In this document: one piece after another, positions 22,885 to 31,298 of the stretch
Numbering within the stretch: the first letter of the stretch is position 1
How the letters are laid out: every line of letters begins with the position of its first letter
Origin: Desnuesiella massiliensis
Lineage (GTDB): Bacteria; Bacillota; Clostridia; Clostridiales; Clostridiaceae
Reading direction: 5' to 3'
DNA: 64,000 nt
Assembly: GCF_001403615.1 (NCBI RefSeq)
Contig: NZ_LN879454.1
Coordinates: 444,216 to 508,215 of the forward strand
Notes under the pieces: generated by a model
Told to the model about the DNA's origin: nothing
What the model saw: the letters and a program-made list of their open reading frames with translations, nothing else
The model's database searches: none
Position numbers and translations under genes: made by a program

Positions 22885-25755
22885 ATGTCTATTAGAACCA
22901 ATATTGAAATATCAGGAGCGAAGCAGAATAATCTGAAGAACATATCTGTAGAGATTCCTAGAGATAAGCTGACCGTTATCACTGGTGTATCTGGATCAGG
23001 AAAATCCTCATTGGCCTTTGATGTTATTTATGGAGAAGGCCAGAGAAGATTCCTTGATTCTATTTCTACCTTTGCTAAAAGTCGTATAAGTCAGCTAAAA
23101 AAAGCTAAGGTGGACTATGTTCGCGGATTATCTCCTGTTATTGCCATCGAGCAGAAAAAAGGCAACAACAATCCCCGCTCAACAGTAGGTACTGTTACAG
23201 ACATTAACGATTATATGAGATTACTGTTTTCTACAGCAGGTGTAGGAAGGTGTCCTGAATGTGGTGAGCCCCTTAAGCAGTTGTCAGCGGCACAGATTGC
23301 AGAACATATTTCAACCCTTCCAGAAGGTAAGGTTATTGAGCTTAGAGCACCCATATACAAGATATTTGGAGAAGATTATGATTATACCTTTCACACATTA
23401 AGAGAAAAAGGCTATAAAAATCTGCTGATTGACGGAGAGCCTTTTTCACTAGCTGAAAAAAGGGAGCTGGATGAGAACAAGACTTACAAAATAGAATTGA
23501 TAATAGATCGTTTTACATTAAAGAAGGATACCTATATTCAACTTACAAAATCCATTGAGGCTGCTATGATTGCGCTGGATGAAGATATTATGATAAAGGT
23601 GGAGGTTATAGGGGGAGTAAATCCAGGATTCTATAAAGATTTCGGATGCAGAGAGCATCATTATTCCCTTTGTGAAATGCAACCCTTTCATTTCTCCTTT
23701 AATTCTCCTGCAAGTTCATGCCATACCTGCCTAGGTGTAGGGATGTCCTATGTTGTGGAACCACGTTTTTTAATTGTTGCACCGGAAAAAAGTATAAACA
23801 AGGGAGCTCTGAAAAACACAGTGTTTAATCCATCGGGCAAAGATAGCTACCGTACGGTAATGATGTATAGTCTATCTCAAAAATATGACTTTAGTCTTGA
23901 TACACCCTTTAAAGATCTTCCAAAGCATATTCATGAGCTTCTCTTCTATGGGACAAAGGGAGAAGTTGTAGAAATGCTTCAACCACCTTTTTCTAATAAG
24001 AGGAATTGGTTAACTGGAAAGGCTAGGCCCTTTAGAGGTTTTGTTTATGAACTAGAGAGTTGGTATAAGCATTACATAAGAAAGACGTCCACCAGTGAGG
24101 CTTTTGAACCCAATTTTATTAAAGAGTGCATGATAGAAAAGATATGCCCTGAATGCCAGGGGGCTAGACTAAAAAGACAAAGGCTACAGGTTACCGTTGG
24201 TGGGAAAAATATAGATCAGCTAAGCAGAATGCAGCTGCCAGAGCTATTAGAGTTTTTACAATCTTTAAGCTTTGGTGAAGATATCGAGGAAGTTGCCAGT
24301 ACCATTATCCGTGAAATAAGCGCCAGGCTAAAGCTTTTAATTGACATTGGACTTTATTACATCAGCCTTGGCAGAAGAAGTGATAGCATTTCAGGTGGCG
24401 AGATGCAAAGAATTAAGATGTCCACACAAATTAGTAGTGAGCTTATGGGCATGCTATATGTAATGGATGAGCCTAGTATTGGACTCCACCCACGAGATTC
24501 TATGAAAGTAATAGATACAATGAAAAAGCTGAGGGACATAGGAAATACTGTTATTGTGGTGGAGCATGATATGGATACTATAAAGAGTGCAGACCACATC
24601 ATAGAAATAGGGCCAGGTCCCGGTGTACATGGTGGTAATATAGTAGCCTCTGGTAGGGTTGAAGATATTATGGGTGAACCTGAATCCATAACCGGTAAGT
24701 ATTTGTCTGGCGAAGCCCATATACCTGTACCGAAGCAGCGAAGGAATCTAGGGGATACTTTCTTGTCTATTCAGGGCGCAAGGGAGAATAACTTAAAGAA
24801 TGTAGACCTTGATATACCTCTAGGTGTCTTTATCTGTGTTACGGGAGTGTCAGGCTCTGGTAAAAGTTCATTGATTAATGAGATACTTTATAAGCAGCTT
24901 AAGGTTAATAAAACAGGGGCTAGGATTGTTTCCGGAGAGCATGATTTTGTTTTCGGAGCTGAATTACTAAATAACGTAATAAACATTGACCAGTCTCCCA
25001 TTGGCAGAAACAGCAAATCCAATCCGGCAACCTATATAGGTATCTATGACAAGATACGTGAAATCTTTACAATGCAGCCTGAAGCGGTGGCTCGCGGCTA
25101 TAGGGAGATAGATTTCAGTTTAACCCATGCTAATGGAACCAGATGTGAACATTGTGGTGGTGATGGAATCATAGTTACAAACCTTCAGTTCATGGCAGAT
25201 ATTGAAACCATATGTCCTGTGTGTAAAGGCATGCGTTTTTCCAATGAAGGTCTTGAGATTAAATATAAGGACAAAAGCATTGCAGATGTACTAGAAATGA
25301 CTGTGGAAGAAGCGTTGGATTTCTTTAAGGAACATAAGTATCTAAAGCACAAGCTAGAAATCATTAATGAGTTAGGGTTAGGATATATGCGCCTTGGTCA
25401 AAGTTCAACAACTCTGTCTGGCGGCGAAGCTCAAAGAGTAAAGCTAGCCTATGAGCTGTCAAAGATCAAGAGGGGAGCACATAACTTATATATTCTGGAT
25501 GAACCAACTACAGGCCTTCATCTTTCAGATATTCAAAAGCTGATAGACTGCTTAAGCAAGCTTGTTGACAAGGGACATACGGTATTGGTTATTGAGCATC
25601 ATCTAGACGTGATCAAATCCGCAGACTATATCATAGATATGGGACCAGAAGGAGGTAACGGAGGCGGACATGTAGTGGCAGAGGGCACTCCTGAACAGGT
25701 GGCAAAGGTTAAAGCTTCATATACGGGAAAATTTTTACGAGAAGTTCTTGAATGA
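22885..25755 (+). CDS. UvrA paralog (excinuclease ABC subunit A-like ATPase)
   Basis: The 956-residue protein carries two ABC ATPase modules: Walker A GVSGSGKSS at about residues 35-43 and again in the second half, and signatures SGGEMQRIKMS and SGGEAQRVKLA. UvrA zinc-binding cysteines are present (CPECGEPL; CHTCLGVG; CEHCGGDG...CPVCKG). The insertion region differs from housekeeping UvrA, so this is probably a class II/UvrA2-type paralog, often linked to DNA-intercalating drug tolerance. No uvrB or uvrC is nearby. ATG 22885 follows GAGAGGAGAGG. Confidence 0.88.
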   Translation: MSIRTNIEISGAKQNNLKNISVEIPRDKLTVITGVSGSGKSSLAFDVIYGEGQRRFLDSISTFAKSRISQLKKAKVDYVRGLSPVIAIEQKKGNNNPRSTVGTVTDINDYMRLLFSTAGVGRCPECGEPLKQLSAAQIAEHISTLPEGKVIELRAPIYKIFGEDYDYTFHTLREKGYKNLLIDGEPFSLAEKRELDENKTYKIELIIDRFTLKKDTYIQLTKSIEAAMIALDEDIMIKVEVIGGVNPGFYKDFGCREHHYSLCEMQPFHFSFNSPASSCHTCLGVGMSYVVEPRFLIVAPEKSINKGALKNTVFNPSGKDSYRTVMMYSLSQKYDFSLDTPFKDLPKHIHELLFYGTKGEVVEMLQPPFSNKRNWLTGKARPFRGFVYELESWYKHYIRKTSTSEAFEPNFIKECMIEKICPECQGARLKRQRLQVTVGGKNIDQLSRMQLPELLEFLQSLSFGEDIEEVASTIIREISARLKLLIDIGLYYISLGRRSDSISGGEMQRIKMSTQISSELMGMLYVMDEPSIGLHPRDSMKVIDTMKKLRDIGNTVIVVEHDMDTIKSADHIIEIGPGPGVHGGNIVASGRVEDIMGEPESITGKYLSGEAHIPVPKQRRNLGDTFLSIQGARENNLKNVDLDIPLGVFICVTGVSGSGKSSLINEILYKQLKVNKTGARIVSGEHDFVFGAELLNNVINIDQSPIGRNSKSNPATYIGIYDKIREIFTMQPEAVARGYREIDFSLTHANGTRCEHCGGDGIIVTNLQFMADIETICPVCKGMRFSNEGLEIKYKDKSIADVLEMTVEEALDFFKEHKYLKHKLEIINELGLGYMRLGQSSTTLSGGEAQRVKLAYELSKIKRGAHNLYILDEPTTGLHLSDIQKLIDCLSKLVDKGHTVLVIEHHLDVIKSADYIIDMGPEGGNGGGHVVAEGTPEQVAKVKASYTGKFLREVLE

Positions 25756-25764
25756 TATGTTGTA

Positions 25765-25814
25765 GCAAGAGGACGTTTCCAGTGCCATATGTGGCATTGG
25801 AAACGTCCCCTTGC
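25765..25814. repeat. GTGCCATATGTGG palindromic repeat, copy 2 (near perfect)
   Basis: GCAAGAGGACGTTTCC plus AGTGCCA pairs with TGGCATTGGAAACGTCCCC plus TTGC around TATG: a 23-bp stem with two imperfections, one of them G-U. A degenerate copy is at 3129-3175. It has no T-run, so it looks more like a REP-type element than a terminator, although both copies sit directly behind a gene. Confidence 0.75.
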
Positions 25815-25932
25815 CACTTGGACCTTTTGGGAAAAGGCTTGTTTATATGTTCAATAGTCTGATAAGATAAATATATGGATGTTAAATATTAGAATTAATA
25901 TATTATTATGCAAATAAGTTTATGGGGTGAGG

Positions 25933-27477
25933 ATGTTGGATAATAATGATGAATTCCAGAAGAGTCTTCATAAGGTACTTAATGCTGGATCTCTTAAGGA
26001 TGTATTTGATTATATGGAAGAGAATGTAGTTAGTTTTTTCTCAACACCAAATATTTTCAAGTATTACCATATGCTTAAGAATATAGATATATCAACTTCA
26101 AGTAAAATGATGCCTGTACTTACTAAAGCTTGGTTAGCCTTTTTAAGTGGAGACAATGCAGGATTTACAGCAACTGTAAAGTATATTGATGAAGCAGAGC
26201 TTAGAGGATGCTATGAAAACTCCTTCTATTACTCTCTAAAAGCATTGACAGGGTTTTCTATAGACCATATGGAAAGACTTAAATATGCAAAACTATCTAT
26301 TGATATCCTTCCAAAGGATGATAAGGGGCTTTTTATGGCAAATGCAAAGCTTACATATGGACAGATACTTTCTGGTTTTGATAAATATCGTGATGCTGCA
26401 CAAATGTTTGATGAATCATTTCAAATATTTAAATTATTAGATATGTTTTTTCTTGCAGTGGTAGCCTTTGTGAATAAGGCCCTTAATAAATATAAACTAG
26501 GAGAGGTTTCTTATGTTATAGATGAATGTAATAAAATGCTAGTTACCTATGCCAGTTATAAAGAAGAGATTCAAGATTATTGGAATATAATACATCTACC
26601 ATTAGGTATGTGCTATTTTGATTTAAATAAACCTAATCTTGCTATTCATCATTTAAAACTTGCCAAGTCAAGCATTGATAAAATGAATTTACTTCATATG
26701 CATGGGATAACTGAGCTTTATCTGTTTAAAGCATATTTTATTCTTAATGATAAAACTGGTATGGAGGATATTCTTAAACAATCAGAGAGTGACTTTGGAA
26801 AGATGCATTATACTATGACTGATTTACTTCTTTCAATGTTTAGGATAATGTGCTGCAAAGAAGAGAATAAAAAATTAATTCAGCCTGATATTGAAAGATT
26901 TGAAGTTGAATATATGAAGGGCGGAGAAAAAAGTCCGTTTATACTTCTTGAAACTCTTGGCTATTTAAAGCTAAAGGGATATAGCGATTTGATTACAATA
27001 GATGATATATTAGAGAGCTTAAAAAAATTACGTTTTATTGGTCTTGTATCATATATTCAGATGTTTTTAGTTCTACTAGCTGAAATTCATTTTATTGAGG
27101 ATAAACAAAGGGAAACTGAATTATGTCTCAAGGAAGCTGTATCTATTTACAAGGAGTACGGTATAAGTGCTAATTTTTATATGTTCCCTATGAAATCCGT
27201 TGATCTTTTAAAAACCATTGACAAGAAATTGTATAAAATTTTGGAGAATAAGTACATTTCAAAGGAGGTTGGCTATCAGGAGTCTTTACTTTCAATAAGA
27301 GAGAAAGAAATTATGCAGCACATTGCCTTAGGAAAGAGTAATGATGAAATAAGTAAAACACTTTTTATCAGTGTTGGCACTGTAAAGTGGCATATAAACC
27401 ATATTTTCAGCAAGCTCCAAGTAAAGAACAGAGTGCAGGCAATTGATAAAGCAAAAACCCTAGGAGAGATTTCTTAA
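25933..27477 (+). CDS. LuxR-family regulator with TPR-like sensor region
   Basis: The 514-residue protein ends in a LuxR helix-turn-helix (LSIREKEIMQHIALGKSNDE, ISVGTVKWHINHIFSKL) at about residues 450-510. The first 440 residues are helical tetratricopeptide-like repeats, as in the MalT C-terminal half, but the MalT STAND ATPase is absent. ATG 25933 has GGGG five bases upstream; GTG 25927 is in frame but lacks a site. It stands alone after the UvrA paralog and before a methyltransferase gene, from which a terminator separates it. Confidence 0.88.
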   Translation: MLDNNDEFQKSLHKVLNAGSLKDVFDYMEENVVSFFSTPNIFKYYHMLKNIDISTSSKMMPVLTKAWLAFLSGDNAGFTATVKYIDEAELRGCYENSFYYSLKALTGFSIDHMERLKYAKLSIDILPKDDKGLFMANAKLTYGQILSGFDKYRDAAQMFDESFQIFKLLDMFFLAVVAFVNKALNKYKLGEVSYVIDECNKMLVTYASYKEEIQDYWNIIHLPLGMCYFDLNKPNLAIHHLKLAKSSIDKMNLLHMHGITELYLFKAYFILNDKTGMEDILKQSESDFGKMHYTMTDLLLSMFRIMCCKEENKKLIQPDIERFEVEYMKGGEKSPFILLETLGYLKLKGYSDLITIDDILESLKKLRFIGLVSYIQMFLVLLAEIHFIEDKQRETELCLKEAVSIYKEYGISANFYMFPMKSVDLLKTIDKKLYKILENKYISKEVGYQESLLSIREKEIMQHIALGKSNDEISKTLFISVGTVKWHINHIFSKLQVKNRVQAIDKAKTLGEIS

Positions 27478-27528
27478 ACCACACCAATATTAAATAACAT
27501 CTTACAGTATAACTAAAAACCTAACCTG

Positions 27529-27556
27529 AGCCCTAACCTAGGTTAGGCTTTTTTTG
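27529..27556 (+). terminator. Intrinsic terminator after the LuxR gene
   Basis: AGCCCTAACC pairs with GGTTAGGCT around TA and ends in TTTTTTT. Confidence 0.85.
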
Positions 27557-27605
27557 GGTTTTTCTAGTGTAAAATGTAGATATAATATTTCAGGAGGTTC
27601 TGCTT

Positions 27606-28217
27606 ATGGAGACATTACAAAGTCATTACCATCAATGGTGGGGAGTATTATTTTTTACTATTGTTTACTCAATAGCGCTGCTATTTATACCCTTTTATAA
27701 GAAAATGGATAGAAAGCCTGCTACAGCTTATTTTGCTTTTATTCTTGCCTTTGCAATAGAAATGCATGGCATTCCTATGAGTATGTATCTTATTTCATGG
27801 ATAATTGGAAAGAACTTACCAGAAGGGGTTTTATGGGGTCACACTCTTTTTAGCAAAATAGGATATACTGGTATGTATTTAAATATACTATGTGCAGTAG
27901 TTTCATTATTGCTTATCAGTAATGGATGGTACAACATATATCATAAATACTGGTCAAAGGAAGGCGGAAAGGGCAAGGTGGTAAAAACAGGGATATATAA
28001 ATATATTCGTCATCCTCAATATACGGGATTTATACTTTTGACTATAGGAATGATTCTTGAATGGGCAACACTACCAATGCTTATTATGTGGCCCTTTGTA
28101 GTATGGATGTACTACAAACTTGCAAAAAAAGAAGAAAAAAATATGATTGAAGAATTTGGGGAAGAATATATCATGTACATGAAGAAGACTAAAATGTTTA
28201 TTCCATTCATACTATGA
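27606..28217 (+). CDS. Isoprenylcysteine carboxyl methyltransferase/PEMT-like membrane methyltransferase
   Basis: The 203-residue membrane protein has about five helices and the C-terminal ICMT/phospholipid-methyltransferase signature: GIYKYIRHPQYTGFILLTIG, a hydrophobic hairpin, then KKEEKNMIEEFGEEYIMYMKK. Substrates of bacterial members are mostly unknown (lipids or small molecules). ATG 27606 follows AGGAGG. A possible promoter TATAAT lies about 20 bases upstream of the ribosome site. It is a single-gene unit. Confidence 0.85.
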   Translation: METLQSHYHQWWGVLFFTIVYSIALLFIPFYKKMDRKPATAYFAFILAFAIEMHGIPMSMYLISWIIGKNLPEGVLWGHTLFSKIGYTGMYLNILCAVVSLLLISNGWYNIYHKYWSKEGGKGKVVKTGIYKYIRHPQYTGFILLTIGMILEWATLPMLIMWPFVVWMYYKLAKKEEKNMIEEFGEEYIMYMKKTKMFIPFIL

Positions 28218-28248
28218 TTTACTATAAATAAGAAAAGAATTAAGTGAA

Positions 28249-28299
28249 AACTAAGGAGGACTGAGTCCTGTATCATGCAGAGCTCAATCCATCTTAGTT
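28249..28299 (-). terminator. Terminator of the APH-like gene
   Basis: On the minus strand AACTAAGATGGATTGAG pairs imperfectly with CTCAGTCCTCCTTAGTT and is followed by TTTTC. Confidence 0.6.
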
Positions 28300-28328
28300 G
28301 ACTAGTTAAATATGTCTAAATTTTGAGA

Positions 28329-29312
28329 TTAAATTGGCTTTGCAAAGTCGTCTTTTCCGCTATTTGATAAATTCTCCAGCTTAACTCTCAAATTTACCAT
28401 CCAATCAGGCTCATTGTCCCATTTTTCTTCTACGGAGCGAAGCACACGCACATACCCATATAAATCAGCGTATCTTCTGAAAACAGGCAATAATTTAAGC
28501 ATATCATCAGAAAAATCATACTCTGAGCGATAACCATTAATGAATTGATTTATAGCAGACTCCACTTGCTCTTCTGGTATATCTTCTTTTATGCTGTCTA
28601 AGGATTGCTCAACATCCATTGCGTACCAATGATACATTGCATCATCAAAATCTATGGGTGTATGGTTTTTTGTAATATCATCATAAAATACATTGTCAGG
28701 TTCGAAGTCGTAATGAATAAGTCCAAAGTTTTCTTTTGTAGCTGGTAGCTTTGAAAAGTAATCTTTAAGTATAGTTAACTCGCTTTTAGCGGCAACCTCA
28801 TCTGGAAAAGCTGATAACACATCTTCCATCCAGTTCATTGTTTCTTTCCAATCATCACGTCTATTGTTTGCTGGGCCATATTCACTGCTCAATTTATGCA
28901 ATTTTCCTAAAGATTTACCTAATCCGAAGATTATATCCTCTGTCAAAGTTACTCCTGATATTTGCTTACCAGATGCCTTTTTAAATGCAACAGCATAATA
29001 GATTCCCCAAGGGGTATTTACTGCTTCAAGTTCCTTGCCGGCTTTAGATAATATAGTTTCTACTGCAGGGTAGCCATTATTTCTTAAATAGGTTAAAAAC
29101 TCAAGCTCAGCAAGTATTTTTTCTTTGTTTTTTTCTTCAGCAGGTGCAAATCGAAGAAAAAAAGTATTGCCTTGATACTTACACCAATAAACTGCATTGG
29201 AGGAAATTCTATAATACTTTAGAAAATTAGGGTCATCATAATCATACTCCCAATTATTAAGGATCATATTGGCTAAATCTTTATTATCAAATAAATATTT
29301 TAATTTTAACAT
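28329..29312 (-). CDS. Aminoglycoside phosphotransferase (APH)-family kinase
   Basis: The 327-residue protein has the APH/choline-kinase catalytic loop LIHYDFEPDNVFYD (HxDxxxxN, about residues 203-216) and the metal-binding PIDFDDA in place of the usual DxD/E loop. The N-lobe shows YWCKYQGNTFFLRFAP. ATG 29312 follows GAGGT. The substrate could be an antibiotic or a small metabolite. A 400-nt leader with a short ORF and two intrinsic terminators precedes it (29458-29757), suggesting translation-dependent attenuation. Confidence 0.85.
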   Translation of the reverse strand: MLKLKYLFDNKDLANMILNNWEYDYDDPNFLKYYRISSNAVYWCKYQGNTFFLRFAPAEEKNKEKILAELEFLTYLRNNGYPAVETILSKAGKELEAVNTPWGIYYAVAFKKASGKQISGVTLTEDIIFGLGKSLGKLHKLSSEYGPANNRRDDWKETMNWMEDVLSAFPDEVAAKSELTILKDYFSKLPATKENFGLIHYDFEPDNVFYDDITKNHTPIDFDDAMYHWYAMDVEQSLDSIKEDIPEEQVESAINQFINGYRSEYDFSDDMLKLLPVFRRYADLYGYVRVLRSVEEKWDNEPDWMVNLRVKLENLSNSGKDDFAKPI

Positions 29313-29457
29313 TCAACATACCTCACTTCTTATAAATTTTATTTATTCTACTTCCTGTTGTAACCCAATCTTAAGTTTACTGAGATTTTAAAGCCTAATA
29401 TGTATTTGAAATAGAGTTACTATGAAGTTTTGAAGAAATTAGCTTAAAAAAGTATAT

Positions 29458-29489
29458 AAAAATACCACAGTAAAATTAACCTACTGCGG
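29458..29489 (-). terminator. Leader terminator 2 of the APH-like gene
   Basis: On the minus strand CCGCAGTA pairs with TACTGTGG (8 bp, one G-U) across a nine-base loop, followed by TATTTTT. It lies between the promoter and the coding region, so it must be bypassed for expression. Confidence 0.75.
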
Positions 29490-29509
29490 AATACCTAATA
29501 TTTGGGCAC

Positions 29510-29538
29510 AAAAAATACACGATAACCTGTACCGTGCA
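29510..29538 (-). terminator. Leader terminator 1 of the APH-like gene
   Basis: On the minus strand TGCACG pairs with CGTGTA (one G-U) across an 11-base loop, followed by TTTTTT. Confidence 0.7.
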
Positions 29539-29580
29539 CTTTAATACTATATATTAAGGCTGAAAGGTTAAATTAAAGTT

Positions 29581-29640
29581 GTTCAAAAGGCAAAACAAAT
29601 AAAGAGTATACAAGGTACCCTTAAAAAACTCCTTTTGAAC
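29581..29640 (-). promoter_or_regulatory. Leader hairpin upstream of the attenuator terminators
   Basis: GTTCAAAAGG and CCTTTTGAAC are perfect ten-base inverted arms around a 40-base loop. It sits between the leader ORF and the first terminator and could be part of a switch between alternative structures. Confidence 0.5.
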
Positions 29641-29650
29641 CTATATGCAA

Positions 29651-29683
29651 TTATTTTAAGACCACCTCATGTAACTTTTGCAT
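29651..29683 (-). CDS. 10-residue leader peptide upstream of the APH-like gene
   Basis: ATG 29683 to TAA 29651 encodes MQKLHEVVLK. AAGGGAG lies 12 bases upstream. The start codon is within TATATGCAA (29678-29686), which pairs with TTGCATATA located just after the stop (29642-29650), so ribosomes on this ORF would open the stem. It is too short for statistical support; the case rests on the architecture of the leader. Confidence 0.45.
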   Translation of the reverse strand: MQKLHEVVLK

Positions 29684-29728
29684 ATAAAAAATTCACTCCC
29701 TTCGCCTAAATTTTACTATTAAGCTTTA

Positions 29729-29757
29729 ATTATAATGTAGCATATGATTACTGAAAA
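29729..29757 (-). promoter_or_regulatory. Promoter of the APH-like gene leader
   Basis: On the minus strand TTTTCA (29757-29752) and TATAAT (29734-29729) are 17 bases apart. Transcription would start near 29722, about 410 nt before the APH-like coding region. Confidence 0.6.
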
Positions 29758-29786
29758 TACAATAGCAGGGATATTATAGAAAAATG

Positions 29787-29815
29787 TTGACAGATATTTT
29801 CCAAAGGCATATATT
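29787..29815 (+). promoter_or_regulatory. Promoter of the MarR operon
   Basis: TTGACA (29787-29792) and TATATT (29810-29815) are 17 bases apart, with the predicted start inside the adjacent palindrome. Confidence 0.85.
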
Positions 29816-29818
29816 AGT

Positions 29819-29840
29819 AATAGGTAACTAGTTACCTATT
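29819..29840. promoter_or_regulatory. Palindromic operator, probably for the MarR regulator
   Basis: AATAGGTAACTAGTTACCTA, extended by TT, is a perfect 22-bp palindrome at the transcription start, directly before the AAGGAG ribosome site of the marR-like gene. MarR proteins commonly bind such sites and repress their own operon. Confidence 0.75.
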
Positions 29841-29854
29841 AAGGAGATGGTAAA

Positions 29855-30286
29855 ATGATGAAAAAGAAAGCATATATATTTGGAGCTATATTTTTTCTTT
29901 CTAATAGAATACAAAACGCAGGAGATAAGTTGTTTTCTGAAATCACAACTAAACAATGGTTTTTATTAATCTCCATAATAAGAAGTGGAATTGAAAATCC
30001 AACTCTTACTGAGGTTTCAAAAATTATTGGATATAGTAGGCAAAACGTAAAGAAGCTTGCATTGCATTTAGAGAAAGTGGGATTTGTAGAGCTTCAAAAG
30101 GATGTTAATGATAGTAGAGCCTTAAGAATTAATTTAACAGAAAGGTGCCTTTCTTATTTGGAAAGTAGACAAAGTAGAGAAGAAGAATTTCTTGAAAGTT
30201 TATATGATGGATTAAGTGATGATGAAATAGGTGATATGTTTTCAACTATGAAGAAGCTTGAAAAAAACATATTAAATTTTGATTAG
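29855..30286 (+). CDS. MarR-family transcriptional regulator
   Basis: The 143-residue protein has the winged helix typical of MarR: TKQWFLLISIIRSG, then LTEVSKIIGYSRQNVKKLALHLEKVGFV and the wing KDVNDSRALRINLTERC. ATG 29855 (or 29858) follows AAGGAG. It is the first gene of a two-gene operon and probably represses itself through the palindrome at 29819-29840. Confidence 0.9.
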   Translation: MMKKKAYIFGAIFFLSNRIQNAGDKLFSEITTKQWFLLISIIRSGIENPTLTEVSKIIGYSRQNVKKLALHLEKVGFVELQKDVNDSRALRINLTERCLSYLESRQSREEEFLESLYDGLSDDEIGDMFSTMKKLEKNILNFD

Positions 30287-30301
30287 AGAGGGGAGTGTTA
30301 T

Positions 30302-31132
30302 ATGAAAAAAGGGGGGAAAAGAAAAATGATTTTAATTAGCATATTATTAGTAGTTGGGGGAATTATTATATATTTAATGATTCCGTATTCACCAGTAAAA
30401 AAGGAATATTGGAACAATATTAAAAAGTTTAGTGAAGAGTATAGGCTGCCAAAGGATAAAATTACAGAGGATGATTTAAAGATATTACCTGAAGTATTAC
30501 AGAAGTATTTTATTAAAAATGGCTATATAGGCATAGAGAGTGCAAGTGCTGTAATATTTAATTTTAAGGATGTTGATTTTTCCATGGGTGTTGGCAAACC
30601 TACATTGAAAATTGACTATATGGCATATGATTTTGTAAAAGAGCCCACTAGACTGGCTTTAATAGACTCAAAAATGTACGGAATACCATTCCAGGGGATT
30701 GATATGTGTAAAGATGGAAGAGGCTCTATGAAAGGCGTTGTTGCAAAACATATAACTTTATTTAACAATTCCTTTGATATTATAGATTCGGCTTATTTAT
30801 CTGAATGCCTAATGCATCCTAGCCTTGCTCTTCAAGAAAAAATTAAATATAAACAAATCGATGAATATAGTGTAGAAGCAACAATAGAAAAGAACGGTGC
30901 AGAAACTAGTGGAATTTTCTATTTTAATAAAAATTATGAGATGACAAGTTTTGTAGTTGATAAAAGACTATGTGCTGAGACTAACACCTATGAAAAATGG
31001 TCTGCTATTGCAATGGATTATAAAGTAATCAACGGAATTAATGTACCAACAAAATTTCAAGCAGTATGGAATTATAGTAGTGGAGATTTTATTTACTTTA
31101 ATAGTACTGATATGAAAATATCTTATCAGTAG
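30302..31132 (+). CDS. Membrane-anchored DUF6544-like protein
   Basis: The 276-residue protein has a basic N-terminus and one transmembrane helix (MILISILLVVGGIIIYLMI), followed by an extracytoplasmic domain with LPEVLQKYFIKNGY, a Met/Asp-rich RGSMKGVVA segment and NGINVPTKFQAVW. This fits family DUF6544 as I remember it; the function is unknown. It lies 15 bases after the MarR stop, with GAGAGGGGAG upstream, so the two are co-transcribed and the MarR regulator likely controls it. Confidence 0.75.
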   Translation: MKKGGKRKMILISILLVVGGIIIYLMIPYSPVKKEYWNNIKKFSEEYRLPKDKITEDDLKILPEVLQKYFIKNGYIGIESASAVIFNFKDVDFSMGVGKPTLKIDYMAYDFVKEPTRLALIDSKMYGIPFQGIDMCKDGRGSMKGVVAKHITLFNNSFDIIDSAYLSECLMHPSLALQEKIKYKQIDEYSVEATIEKNGAETSGIFYFNKNYEMTSFVVDKRLCAETNTYEKWSAIAMDYKVINGINVPTKFQAVWNYSSGDFIYFNSTDMKISYQ

Positions 31133-31263
31133 AAATATATCAATGTAAAAACCGCACCTATAACTGATATGGAGAAGCGTGCCACAAATAAGTGAACTTT
31201 TTTAATAAGTAACACTATTAATGTTAATAGTCCTATTAAAAGTAAACTAAAGACAAACTTTAC

Positions 31264-31292
31264 TTGAAAATCAGAATAAAAATATATATAAT
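31264..31292 (+). promoter_or_regulatory. Sigma-A promoter of the Ser T-box leader
   Basis: TTGAAA (31264-31269) and TATAAT (31287-31292) are 17 bases apart. The predicted start near 31299 is just upstream of T-box stem I. Confidence 0.85.
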
Positions 31293-31298
31293 TAATAA

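Noticed and set aside
24357..24720. Minus-strand frames inside the UvrA paralog
   Set aside because: They are antisense shadows of a well-supported coding region.
27606..28217. Functional link between the ICMT-like methyltransferase and the CCxxL proteins (CaaX-like ends)
   Set aside because: Bacteria lack the prenylation steps, the genes are 18 kb apart, and ICMT-like bacterial proteins usually have other substrates.
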